Shown one piece after another: positions 1 to 5,836 of a stretch of DNA of 15,205 nt; the first letter of the stretch is position 1; every line of letters starts with the position of its first letter. The stretch covers positions 1 through 15,205 of the forward strand of contig JAEZDF010000050.1 in NCBI GenBank assembly GCA_023429685.1, written 5' to 3'. Below the pieces are notes generated by a model that ran no database searches, had not been told where the DNA came from, and was given only the letters and a program-made list of their open reading frames with translations. The DNA comes from Bacillota bacterium (lineage in GTDB: Bacteria > Bacillota > Clostridia > Oscillospirales > Ruminococcaceae). The position numbers and the translations under genes were made by a program.

Positions 1-320
1 ACGGCGGCGGAAAGGTCGGGTGCAAAGCCGCGTTTTTCGCTGGTCTCCAAATCCTTAGCAAGCAGGGTAAAGTCCTGATACAGGGTGGGAATCTGAACAT
101 AACGCCTGCCTTTGGTCAAAATCGTGCCATAGCTTGCCTGTTCCTCCACGGCACCAACCTTGTCAATCTGGATGCTCTGTGTTTCGATGCCCAGCGGTCC
201 GAACAGATGCAAAAAGCGTCTTGCGGTCAGTACGCGGCGCGCAGACTGAACGACCGTATCATCAATCTGCTGCCACAACAGCGCCGAAACGGGGGCGCCG
301 TCTCTCGAAAGATAGTTCAT
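1..320 (-). CDS. Encapsulin shell protein, N-terminal part (cut by window edge)
   Basis: Family 1 encapsulins are HK97-fold shell proteins that assemble into hollow nanocompartments around a cargo enzyme. The 106 readable residues begin MNYLSRDGAPVSALLWQQID, which matches the family opening (leucine, Arg-Asp, Ala-Pro, a tryptophan, Ile-Asp). Next comes the segment RRFLHLFGPLGIETQSIQID, corresponding to the conserved 'FxGPLG' strand. The later segment GRRYVQIPTLYQDFTLLAKD resembles the E-loop and following helix. The ATG at 318-320 has an AAGGAGG ribosome binding site 8 bases upstream. The gene lies 27 bases downstream of an encapsulated-ferritin gene in the same direction, so the two form a cargo-plus-shell operon. 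The C-terminal part lies beyond base 1. The family call is by recalled motif only, but the cargo gene next door supports it strongly. Confidence 0.88.
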   Translation of the reverse strand, partial: MNYLSRDGAPVSALLWQQIDDTVVQSARRVLTARRFLHLFGPLGIETQSIQIDKVGAVEEQASYGTILTKGRRYVQIPTLYQDFTLLAKDLETSEKRGFAPDLSAA

Positions 321-347
321 GTGTTGTTCCTCCTTCGTTATCAGGGT

Positions 348-719
348 TTAGTCGCGCAGTAGGCTGCCAACCGTTTTGGGGGAAGGCGCGTTGTCTTTGG
401 CATGTGCTGCTTCCTCCGAGATGCCGAGGTCGGCAAGCATTTCGCGTACTTCTTCCTCACCTTCAAAGAACAGCTCTGCCTCTTTCGGGTCAAGCACACG
501 CAACAGGGTCATCAGCTCACCCACATGCGCCTTTTCCTCATCGCGGATATCGGCAAGAATCTTTTTTGCCACAATGTTGTCGGTCGCCTGAACATGTGCG
601 TCGTACACATAAATCGCCTCAAGCTCCCCCGCGATGTCAAGACGAATCGCCTGAATCAACTCCTCGGTGGTCAGCTTGCGCTCCACGTTTCCCTGAAAGG
701 GGTTTGCAAAAGCCGGCAT
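348..719 (-). CDS. Encapsulated ferritin-like protein (EncFtn), encapsulin cargo
   Basis: This 123-residue protein matches the encapsulated ferritin family: short two-helix ferroxidases that assemble into ring-shaped decamers inside encapsulins and oxidise Fe(II) for storage. The first helix carries GELEAIYVYDAH (E32, E34, Y39) and the second DEEKAHVGEL (E62, H65). These are the positions known in the Rhodospirillum rubrum EncFtn to bind iron. The C-terminus, SPKTVGSLLRD (113-123), follows an acidic flexible stretch. It looks like the TVGSL-type targeting peptide that docks cargo on the inner shell wall. The ATG has a GGGAGG site 7-8 bases upstream. The gene has its own promoter candidate (785-813) after the terminator of the nif-mod operon. 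A rubrerythrin-like protein is the alternative, but the length, tail and adjacent encapsulin favour EncFtn. Confidence 0.88.
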   Translation of the reverse strand: MPAFANPFQGNVERKLTTEELIQAIRLDIAGELEAIYVYDAHVQATDNIVAKKILADIRDEEKAHVGELMTLLRVLDPKEAELFFEGEEEVREMLADLGISEEAAHAKDNAPSPKTVGSLLRD

Positions 720-750
720 TTTGGTTACCTCCCATATCGTGTTGTTATTG

Positions 751-770
751 ACGTCGTTTATAAACGGCGT
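751..770. promoter_or_regulatory. 20-bp palindrome in the EncFtn 5' leader (operator candidate)
   Basis: The core CGTTTATAAACG (755-766) is a perfect 12-bp palindrome. Adding three outer pairs extends it to 20 bp with one mismatch (754/767). It lies just downstream of the predicted transcription start of the encFtn-encapsulin operon, where a bound repressor would block transcription. The regulator is unknown. It does not match the PerR, Fur or Rex consensus as I know them. It could also form a hairpin in the mRNA leader. Confidence 0.45.
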
Positions 771-784
771 GGTGTTCTTACTTT

Positions 785-813
785 ATTATAGCCATTTTCC
801 ATTGCAAAGCTAA
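785..813 (-). promoter_or_regulatory. Promoter candidate for the encFtn-encapsulin operon
   Basis: On the minus strand there is a perfect TATAAT (-10, 785-790), with TTAGCT as a weak -35 (808-813) after a 17-base spacer. Transcription would start near 778, giving a leader of about 58 bases that contains the palindrome at 751-770. The weak -35 suggests activation, or reliance on the upstream AT-rich DNA. Confidence 0.5.
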
Positions 814-830
814 GGACGAGGGGAACTTAA

Positions 831-842
831 TTACAGTTGTAA
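831..842. promoter_or_regulatory. TACAnnTGTA operator-like palindrome upstream of encFtn promoter
   Basis: The sequence TTACAGTTGTAA (plus strand) is a 5-2-5 inverted repeat containing TACAnnTGTA. That is the core recognised by BlaI/MecI/CopY-family repressors. It sits 17 bases upstream of the proposed -35 of the encFtn operon and 9 bases past the U-tract of the modC terminator. No such regulator is encoded in the window, so the assignment rests on motif only. Confidence 0.35.
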
Positions 843-851
843 CCCAATTGG

Positions 852-888
852 AAAAAAATAATTAAGCGGAAATGAATATTACGCTTAA
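852..888 (-). terminator. Intrinsic terminator of the nif-mod operon
   Basis: On the minus strand a perfect 7-bp stem, TTAAGCG/CGCTTAA (arms 882-888 and 862-868, loop of 13), is followed by TTATTTTTTT. It begins 11 bases after the modC stop codon. The stem is AT-rich and therefore modest, but position and T-tract fit a rho-independent terminator that separates the nif-mod operon from the encapsulin operon. Confidence 0.7.
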
Positions 889-898
889 CTAATCAATG

Positions 899-1966
899 TC
901 ATCCGTTTTGCAGCGGCAACACGTGCTCGGGCGAGATTTTAAGCAGCAGCGTACGGCTGTCGGGCTGCGTCCACTGATTTTTTGCTACCTCCCAGCGAAG
1001 CAAGCTGCCGGTTCCCTGCTGTGCGGCGGTAAGTGGTTCTACCATCACAATCATCGAAAAGGTGTCTTCAATCACCTGTGCAATCCGGCACGCAAAGGCG
1101 TTTGGCTCGCTTACACTCTGCGCACGTTCGAGCGTGTGTGCCCGTATCCCGACATATGCCACATCGTCCGGCACAGAGCGCGTGGTTTTCAGGCGAAGCC
1201 CCCACTGGGTAACAGCCAGTGTCGCCTCGCCAACGCGTTTTGCGGGCGAGATGTTTTTACAGCCGGTCAACAGGCAGGCGGAAAGAACCTTCGGGCAGTC
1301 AAACAACGCCCATTTTTCCCCGACGGCGGAAACCCGCCCGTCGCTGATAACCGCGATTCGGTCGCACAGGCGGTACACCTCGTCGCGGTTGTGTGAGATA
1401 TACAGTGCGGTGCCGCCAAACCGTTCTAGAACACCCCGCAGCTCCTGCTCCATCTGCCAGCGCAAAAAGCTGTCCAGTGCCGAAAACGGCTCATCCAGCA
1501 TCAGGATATCCGGCTCGGAAGCAAGCATCCTGGCAAGCGCCACCCGTTGCTGCTGCCCGCCGGAAAGCTGGTGTGGGTAGCGGTTTTTCAGCTCATCCAA
1601 AAAAAACGCAGCGAGCCATCGATCCGCTTGTGCTGCACGTTCGTGTTTTGGACTCTTTAACCCGCACGCGATGTTCTCCTGTGCCGTCATGTTGGGGAAC
1701 AGTGCGTAGTTTTGGAACAGATACCCCGTTTTGCGCTGCTGGGGCGAGAGGTTAATACCCTTTTTTGCGTCAAGCACAATCGTGCCGTTTATCGCAATCT
1801 GCCCGCTGTCGGGTCGTTCAATGCCCGCTATACATTTAAGCGTCATGCTCTTGCCGCAGCCGGACGCGCCAAGCAGGGCAAGCGTCTCGTTTTTTGCCTC
1901 CAACTGCACATCCAGCACAAAGCCGCCAAGGTTCTTTTTAATATCCACATAAACCGACAAAAGCAT
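899..1966 (-). CDS. modC: Molybdate ABC transporter ATP-binding protein ModC
   Basis: This 355-residue ATPase would power molybdate import with ModB and ModA. The nucleotide-binding domain is complete: Walker A GASGCGKS (33-40), Q-loop Q85 in YLFQNY, signature LSGGQQQR (134-141), Walker B LMLDEP (155-160) and switch H192. Residues from about 235 form a C-terminal TOBE/mop-like region that is typical of ModC and often binds oxyanion. The ATG has an AAGGTGG site about 6 bases upstream and starts 18 bases after modB. It is the last gene of the nif operon, directly before the terminator. A sulfate or other oxyanion ATPase is possible on this domain alone. The modA-modB neighbours and nitrogenase context make molybdate by far the best call. 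Confidence 0.93.
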   Translation of the reverse strand: MLLSVYVDIKKNLGGFVLDVQLEAKNETLALLGASGCGKSMTLKCIAGIERPDSGQIAINGTIVLDAKKGINLSPQQRKTGYLFQNYALFPNMTAQENIACGLKSPKHERAAQADRWLAAFFLDELKNRYPHQLSGGQQQRVALARMLASEPDILMLDEPFSALDSFLRWQMEQELRGVLERFGGTALYISHNRDEVYRLCDRIAVISDGRVSAVGEKWALFDCPKVLSACLLTGCKNISPAKRVGEATLAVTQWGLRLKTTRSVPDDVAYVGIRAHTLERAQSVSEPNAFACRIAQVIEDTFSMIVMVEPLTAAQQGTGSLLRWEVAKNQWTQPDSRTLLLKISPEHVLPLQNG

Positions 1967-1984
1967 TTCACCACCTTACTGTTA

Positions 1985-2665
1985 TTAACTCTCCACCATG
2001 CGCTGCGCGCCCTTTGCGGCCTTGCTTGACCAGCGGTTCATCATCAGCATGCTGATAAGCGAGATTGCCAAAATGATTGCCACCCACTGGTAGGCGGCGG
2101 CGCGGTTGCCACTCTGTACGGCGGTGTAGATGGCGGTGGACATCGTCTGGGTGCGCCCTGGGATGTTGCCCGCAATCATCATGGTTGCACCAAACTCGCC
2201 GAGCGCGCGCGAAAAGCTCAGCACCGTGCCCGCCGCAATGCCCGACCAGGAGTTGGGGACTATAATCTGCCAGAAAATCCGTGTCTCGGACATTCCAAGC
2301 GTGCGCGCTGCGTAAACAAGGTTTGGGTCAAGCTGTTCAAACGCGCCGCGCACCGTGCGGTACATCAGCGGAAAAGATACGACCACGGCAGCAATGACCG
2401 TGGAGCCCCATGTGAATACAACCGTGGTGTCAAACAGCTGCAGCAGCTTGCCAAACGGGCTGTTCTTGCCCAGCATAAGCAGCAGAAAAAAGCCGACCAC
2501 CGTGGGCGGCAGCACCATGGGCAGCGTAAATAGCCCGTCGATGAACCCCTTAAACCGGCGCATCCGCGCTACGCGGTGCGCGGCAAAAAGCCCCAGCGCA
2601 AAGGTGATGACGGTTGCAACCACTGTGGTTTGCAACGAAATGATTAACGGCGACAGCTCCGGCAT
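1985..2665 (-). CDS. modB: Molybdate ABC transporter permease ModB
   Basis: This 226-residue integral membrane protein forms the molybdate channel. Hydrophobic segments lie near residues 8-30, 44-66, 82-100, 138-160 and 192-209. The cytoplasmic coupling (EAA) loop is at about 119-137 (AARTLGMSETRIFWQIIVPN), followed by GEFGATMMIAGNIPGRTQT, which is highly characteristic of ModB. I chose the ATG at 2663-2665 because AAAGGGG lies 6 bases upstream and the length equals the family norm. An in-frame ATG 17 codons earlier lies inside the strong hairpin at 2696-2731 and has no good ribosome site. The gene is 77 bases from modA and 18 from modC. Confidence 0.94.
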   Translation of the reverse strand: MPELSPLIISLQTTVVATVITFALGLFAAHRVARMRRFKGFIDGLFTLPMVLPPTVVGFFLLLMLGKNSPFGKLLQLFDTTVVFTWGSTVIAAVVVSFPLMYRTVRGAFEQLDPNLVYAARTLGMSETRIFWQIIVPNSWSGIAAGTVLSFSRALGEFGATMMIAGNIPGRTQTMSTAIYTAVQSGNRAAAYQWVAIILAISLISMLMMNRWSSKAAKGAQRMVES

Positions 2666-2695
2666 AACGTTCCCCTTTCGGTGTGTACCTATATA

Positions 2696-2731
2696 TTGTA
2701 AGCCGACCGCATCCATACGGTCGACTTACAA
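2696..2731 (-). other. Strong hairpin between modA and modB
   Basis: A 14-bp stem (arms 2696-2709 and 2718-2731, loop of 8) fills most of the modA-modB gap. The only imperfect pair is a G-U wobble in the minus-strand transcript but an A-C mismatch on the other strand, so it fits an RNA structure in the nif mRNA. No U-run follows (TATATAGG), so it is not a standard terminator. It may protect upstream mRNA ends and raise ModA, the soluble partner, over ModB and ModC. Confidence 0.65.
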
Positions 2732-2742
2732 AAAGACGTTTG

Positions 2743-3603
2743 TCAGCTTAAGGCAAACCCGTATTTTTCAAAGACGCGCCCTGCGTCCGAGCCTGCGAGA
2801 TAATCCAAAAACGCCTGCGCCTCGGCGGCGTGCTTAGAAGCCTTTATCACGGCGCCCGGGTACACAATCGGCTTGTGGCTGCCTTCGGGCGCCTCGGCAG
2901 TCACAACAACGTTATCGGTAGCCGCGGCGTCGGTGGCGTAGACCACGCCGCAGTCCACTTCGCCCGATTCCACCCACGTCAGCACCGTGCGCACATCCGA
3001 ACCGTAGTTTGCCTTAGCCGTTACCGCGTCAAGGATGCCAAGGAAGGTGAACACCTCCTCGGAGTACTGCCCCACAGGCACCGAAGCAAACTCGCCTACA
3101 CCGATGACGCGCACCTTGTCGGTTGCCACGTCCGCAAAGGTTAAGGCGGTGTCGCCTCCGTTAGCCGGAACAATCATAACCACCTTGTTTATAAGCAGGT
3201 TTCTGCGGCTTTCGGGTACAATCAGGTCTTTTTCTGCCAGCGCGTCCATCTGTTTTTGCGCGGCGCAAACAAACAGGTCGGCGGGTGCACCCTCCTCAAT
3301 CTGCGTCTGCAATGCGCCGCTTGAGGCAAACGAGAACGTAAGCGTGACGTTTGGCGCAACCGCCTTGTAGTTTTCGGCAATCTCAGTCAACGCGTTGGTC
3401 AGGCTGGCGGCGGCGCACACAAACAGCTCCACCGGTTGGGCTGCGGATTCTTTGGATATCGGCTCCTCGGAGGAAGAGGTGGAAATAGAGGATTGCGGTA
3501 GTGCCCCGTCACCACCTTGCCCGCAGGCAAACAGTACGGGGGTCATCAACGTAACCGCAAGCAGCAGGGAAATCCGTTTCATCATGGCGGCGTGTGTCAT
3601 CAT
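2743..3603 (-). CDS. modA: Molybdate-binding lipoprotein ModA
   Basis: This periplasm-equivalent receptor captures molybdate outside the cell and delivers it to ModBC. The ATG at 3601-3603 overlaps the nifV-alpha stop as ATGA and has an AAGGAGA site about 6 bases upstream, giving 286 residues. A basic start (MKR) and hydrophobic segment run into the lipobox LFAC, with Cys27 as the lipid anchor, as expected for a Gram-positive receptor. A Ser/Glu-rich linker follows. The mature domain opens ELFVCAAASLTNALTEIA, then has SFASSGALQTQIEEGAPADLF. These are the oxyanion-binding loops of ModA. The start could instead be the adjacent in-frame ATG at 3598-3600 or a later Met-Met, without altering the lipobox. 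Confidence 0.93.
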   Translation of the reverse strand: MMTHAAMMKRISLLLAVTLMTPVLFACGQGGDGALPQSSISTSSSEEPISKESAAQPVELFVCAAASLTNALTEIAENYKAVAPNVTLTFSFASSGALQTQIEEGAPADLFVCAAQKQMDALAEKDLIVPESRRNLLINKVVMIVPANGGDTALTFADVATDKVRVIGVGEFASVPVGQYSEEVFTFLGILDAVTAKANYGSDVRTVLTWVESGEVDCGVVYATDAAATDNVVVTAEAPEGSHKPIVYPGAVIKASKHAAEAQAFLDYLAGSDAGRVFEKYGFALS

Positions 3604-4415
3604 TCTTCTCTCCTTTTGCCCAAAATGCCCATGCATCTCTCCTCGATGGCTAGAGCGGTCAGTCGATTCATCCCGACAGAATATAACCCCTCGCACACAT
3701 GAACAAATTTTTGCATATCACAGTTGCCTGTTCGTTCCCCTATTCCCATGATGGTGGTGTCGATGTACCGCGCGCCCGCCTTGGCGGCGGTCAGCGAGTT
3801 TGCCACAGCCATACCCAAATCGTTATGGCTGTGCATCTCTACGTCCATTCCTGTGTTTGCTATCAGTTCGCTCACAGAGACCGCTGCGCGGGAGGGGGTA
3901 AGCACCCCTACCGTATCCGCGTAGCGAATGCGGCGCACGCCCAAATCCCGCAGCGTAACCGCGAGTGAGAACAGGAAGGAGGAGTCGGCGCGTGATGCGT
4001 CCTCAAACCCTACCGTAACCTCCTTTGAGCCGTTGCCAAGGGCGAAGCTTACCGCCTCGCATGCCTTGTTTACAATCCATGTTTTGTTCTTGCGCATCTT
4101 CGTGTAGATCTGCGTGTACGAAACCGGCACGCTGATGTGTACGATGTCGGGCGCACAGTCCAGCGAATGGCGGATGTCGTCAAGATGCATTCTGTTCCAG
4201 GTAGAGATTAAGGCGTTTTTTGACTGCGCCTTAATCTCGATAATCGCGTCCTTTTCGCAGCTGCCAATGGCGGGGATGCCCGCCTCAATCTGGTAAACGC
4301 CCGCCTCGTCGAGCAGTCCCGCAATAAGTAGCTTGTTCTCCTTGCAGAGGGCGTACCCGGGGCTTTGCTCTCCGTCGCGCAGGGTGGTGTCTACAATAAA
4401 GCGGGTTGCGGTCAT
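3600..4415 (-). CDS. nifV: Homocitrate synthase subunit NifV-alpha (catalytic barrel half)
   Basis: With NifV-omega this protein condenses acetyl-CoA and 2-oxoglutarate into homocitrate, the organic acid of FeMo-cofactor. At 271 residues it holds just the TIM-barrel catalytic domain: DTTLRDGEQ (9-17) with the catalytic Arg/Asp, the metal-binding HSHND (195-199) and GIGERTGNC (224-232). It stops where full-length homocitrate synthases continue into their C-terminal regulatory region. This is the split arrangement described in Clostridium pasteurianum. The ATG overlaps the nifV-omega stop by ATGA, and its own stop overlaps modA by ATGA, so all three are translationally coupled. AAAGGA lies 10 bases upstream. 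Confidence 0.93.
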   Translation of the reverse strand: MTATRFIVDTTLRDGEQSPGYALCKENKLLIAGLLDEAGVYQIEAGIPAIGSCEKDAIIEIKAQSKNALISTWNRMHLDDIRHSLDCAPDIVHISVPVSYTQIYTKMRKNKTWIVNKACEAVSFALGNGSKEVTVGFEDASRADSSFLFSLAVTLRDLGVRRIRYADTVGVLTPSRAAVSVSELIANTGMDVEMHSHNDLGMAVANSLTAAKAGARYIDTTIMGIGERTGNCDMQKFVHVCEGLYSVGMNRLTALAIEERCMGILGKRREE

Positions 4416-5404
4416 TGTTCACCAGTCCTTTCTGCGTCGGGCGGCGAATTTCTTATGTCGTGATACAGCTGTAAAAACTCCTCGTCGGTCAGGCTGCGCT
4501 CAAGCGAAATGCTTTTATTGCGCACACTCGTAAGCAGTGCCTTTGGGTCTATGCCCGAAGGGGGAAGCAAAAGCTCCTTCATCTTGAGTACAACCGCGTT
4601 GCTGCCCGAGTGCTTACCTACCACCAGCCTGCGGTTGCCGCCCACAAGCTCGGGGCGAAACGGCTCGTAGGTCAGCGGGTTTTTCGCAATGCCATCTGCA
4701 TGAATACCTGCCTCCATATCAAAGATCGCTTCGCCGATTACCGGCTTGTTTGGGTGAACGCGTTGCCCGGTTATCTCCTCCATCAAACGCCGGATATCGG
4801 CAAATACCGCCACACTTAGGGTGGGGCGGTACCGGGCGGTGACGTGCAGGGCAATCAGCACCTCCTCAAGCGGGGCGACACCGCCTACCCCGGCAAAGCT
4901 TGCCGCAAGCTCCCGCCCGCCCTGCAACACCCATTCTACCGCAATAGCCGTCGCACAGTCGTACTCGTTTTCGGGGCAGAGCTGAACCTTACCCCTGACC
5001 GCACCGCGAATTGTAGAAAACGCGGCGGGGTAATCGTGCGTCAACAGGTCGTCAAGCCCCCTGATCCGAACGTTTTCAAGCGTAAAAAACTGGTTAAGGA
5101 AGTTTAGCTCACAGATGTCGTTAACCCGCACCTCCTCCAACACATTGGCGGGTGCGGCAAGACCGGTTTTTCTCAGTACATACCGCGGGAACTCGGGGTA
5201 GTGCTGTGTTTGGGCAAGGTCATGGCAGCGCAGTAGATACTTCCCCTGCTCGGGTAGGCTCCCCATCGCCTCGTATGCACGCACCGAGAGCTCCAGCCAG
5301 TCAATGCCCACACGAAGCAGCAGCCCGCACAGCCTGCGCAGCTGCTCGCCGGAGGGGTTATAATTATCCAGACAGGCGAGGGTCATATCGGTGATCTGTA
5401 TCAA
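4412..5404 (-). CDS. nifV: Homocitrate synthase subunit NifV-omega (C-terminal half with decayed barrel)
   Basis: This is the partner subunit of NifV-alpha. The C-terminal part carries the conserved segment GEAIFDMEAGIHADGI (His235 in TTG-start numbering) and VGKHSGSNAV, both normally found after the barrel in isopropylmalate/homocitrate synthases. The first 180 residues still resemble a barrel (QITDMTLACLDN against NifV-alpha's VDTTLRDGEQ, and GVGGVAPLEE against GIGERTGN) but lack the catalytic Arg-Asp and the HxH metal site. I chose the TTG at 5402-5404 because AGGAGG lies exactly 8 bases before it. The GTG at 5411-5413 directly abuts that site and would be too close. The product is 330 residues. 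Confidence 0.9.
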   Translation of the reverse strand: MIQITDMTLACLDNYNPSGEQLRRLCGLLLRVGIDWLELSVRAYEAMGSLPEQGKYLLRCHDLAQTQHYPEFPRYVLRKTGLAAPANVLEEVRVNDICELNFLNQFFTLENVRIRGLDDLLTHDYPAAFSTIRGAVRGKVQLCPENEYDCATAIAVEWVLQGGRELAASFAGVGGVAPLEEVLIALHVTARYRPTLSVAVFADIRRLMEEITGQRVHPNKPVIGEAIFDMEAGIHADGIAKNPLTYEPFRPELVGGNRRLVVGKHSGSNAVVLKMKELLLPPSGIDPKALLTSVRNKSISLERSLTDEEFLQLYHDIRNSPPDAERTGEQ

Positions 5405-5440
5405 GGCCGCCACCTCCTTCTTTGCGTGATGATGCGTGGG

Positions 5441-5749
5441 TTAAATCATAAGCTCCTTCACCGGCTCACCGTTTTCGAAATGATTCTCCACAATTGCTTC
5501 GATGTCATCGGGCGTCAGGTTGCCGTACCATGTGCCTTCGGGGTACACCACCATGACAGGACCGCGGCTGCAGATGCCAAAACAGCCCGTGTTGTTCACC
5601 ATCACGTCTCCAGACAGATCTCTGTCCTCAATCTCCTCCATCAGCCTCTTAATGATATCGGTGCTTTGCTTGGTGGCGCATAACCCTTTCTGCGTGCCGT
5701 CTATGCGGCAGCTGGTGCATACAAAAACATGATACTTCGGTGTGACCAT
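5441..5749 (-). CDS. Thioredoxin-like [2Fe-2S] ferredoxin, C. pasteurianum type
   Basis: This 102-residue protein has the same length as the C. pasteurianum [2Fe-2S] ferredoxin and closely resembles it throughout (for example VMVNNTGCFGICS, VVYPEGTWYGN). Cluster cysteines C11, C24, C56 and C60 are present, plus C14. The family has a thioredoxin fold and forms dimers. The clostridial protein is known to interact with the MoFe protein, which fits its place in this operon between nifN-B and nifV-omega. The ATG at 5747-5749 has GGAGG 8 bases upstream. Another ATG two codons earlier lies too near the ribosome site. The role as direct electron donor is not proven for the family. Confidence 0.93.
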   Translation of the reverse strand: MVTPKYHVFVCTSCRIDGTQKGLCATKQSTDIIKRLMEEIEDRDLSGDVMVNNTGCFGICSRGPVMVVYPEGTWYGNLTPDDIEAIVENHFENGEPVKELMI

Positions 5750-5811
5750 ATTCATTTCCTCCCGTTTGTTACATATGATTAGCCCTAAGGCAGTTGCTCG
5801 CTTGGTAATTG

Positions 5812-5836
5812 CCTGCAGGGTCAAGCACCCTGCAGG
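5812..5836 (-). other. Hairpin spanning the nifN-B stop codon
   Basis: A perfect 10-bp stem, CCTGCAGGGT/ACCCTGCAGG, with a 5-base loop encloses the TGA of nifN-B (5821-5823). No U-tract follows. Terminating ribosomes would unfold it, so its effect, if any, should depend on translation of nifN-B. Possible roles are mRNA end protection or limiting readthrough to the ferredoxin. Confidence 0.6.
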
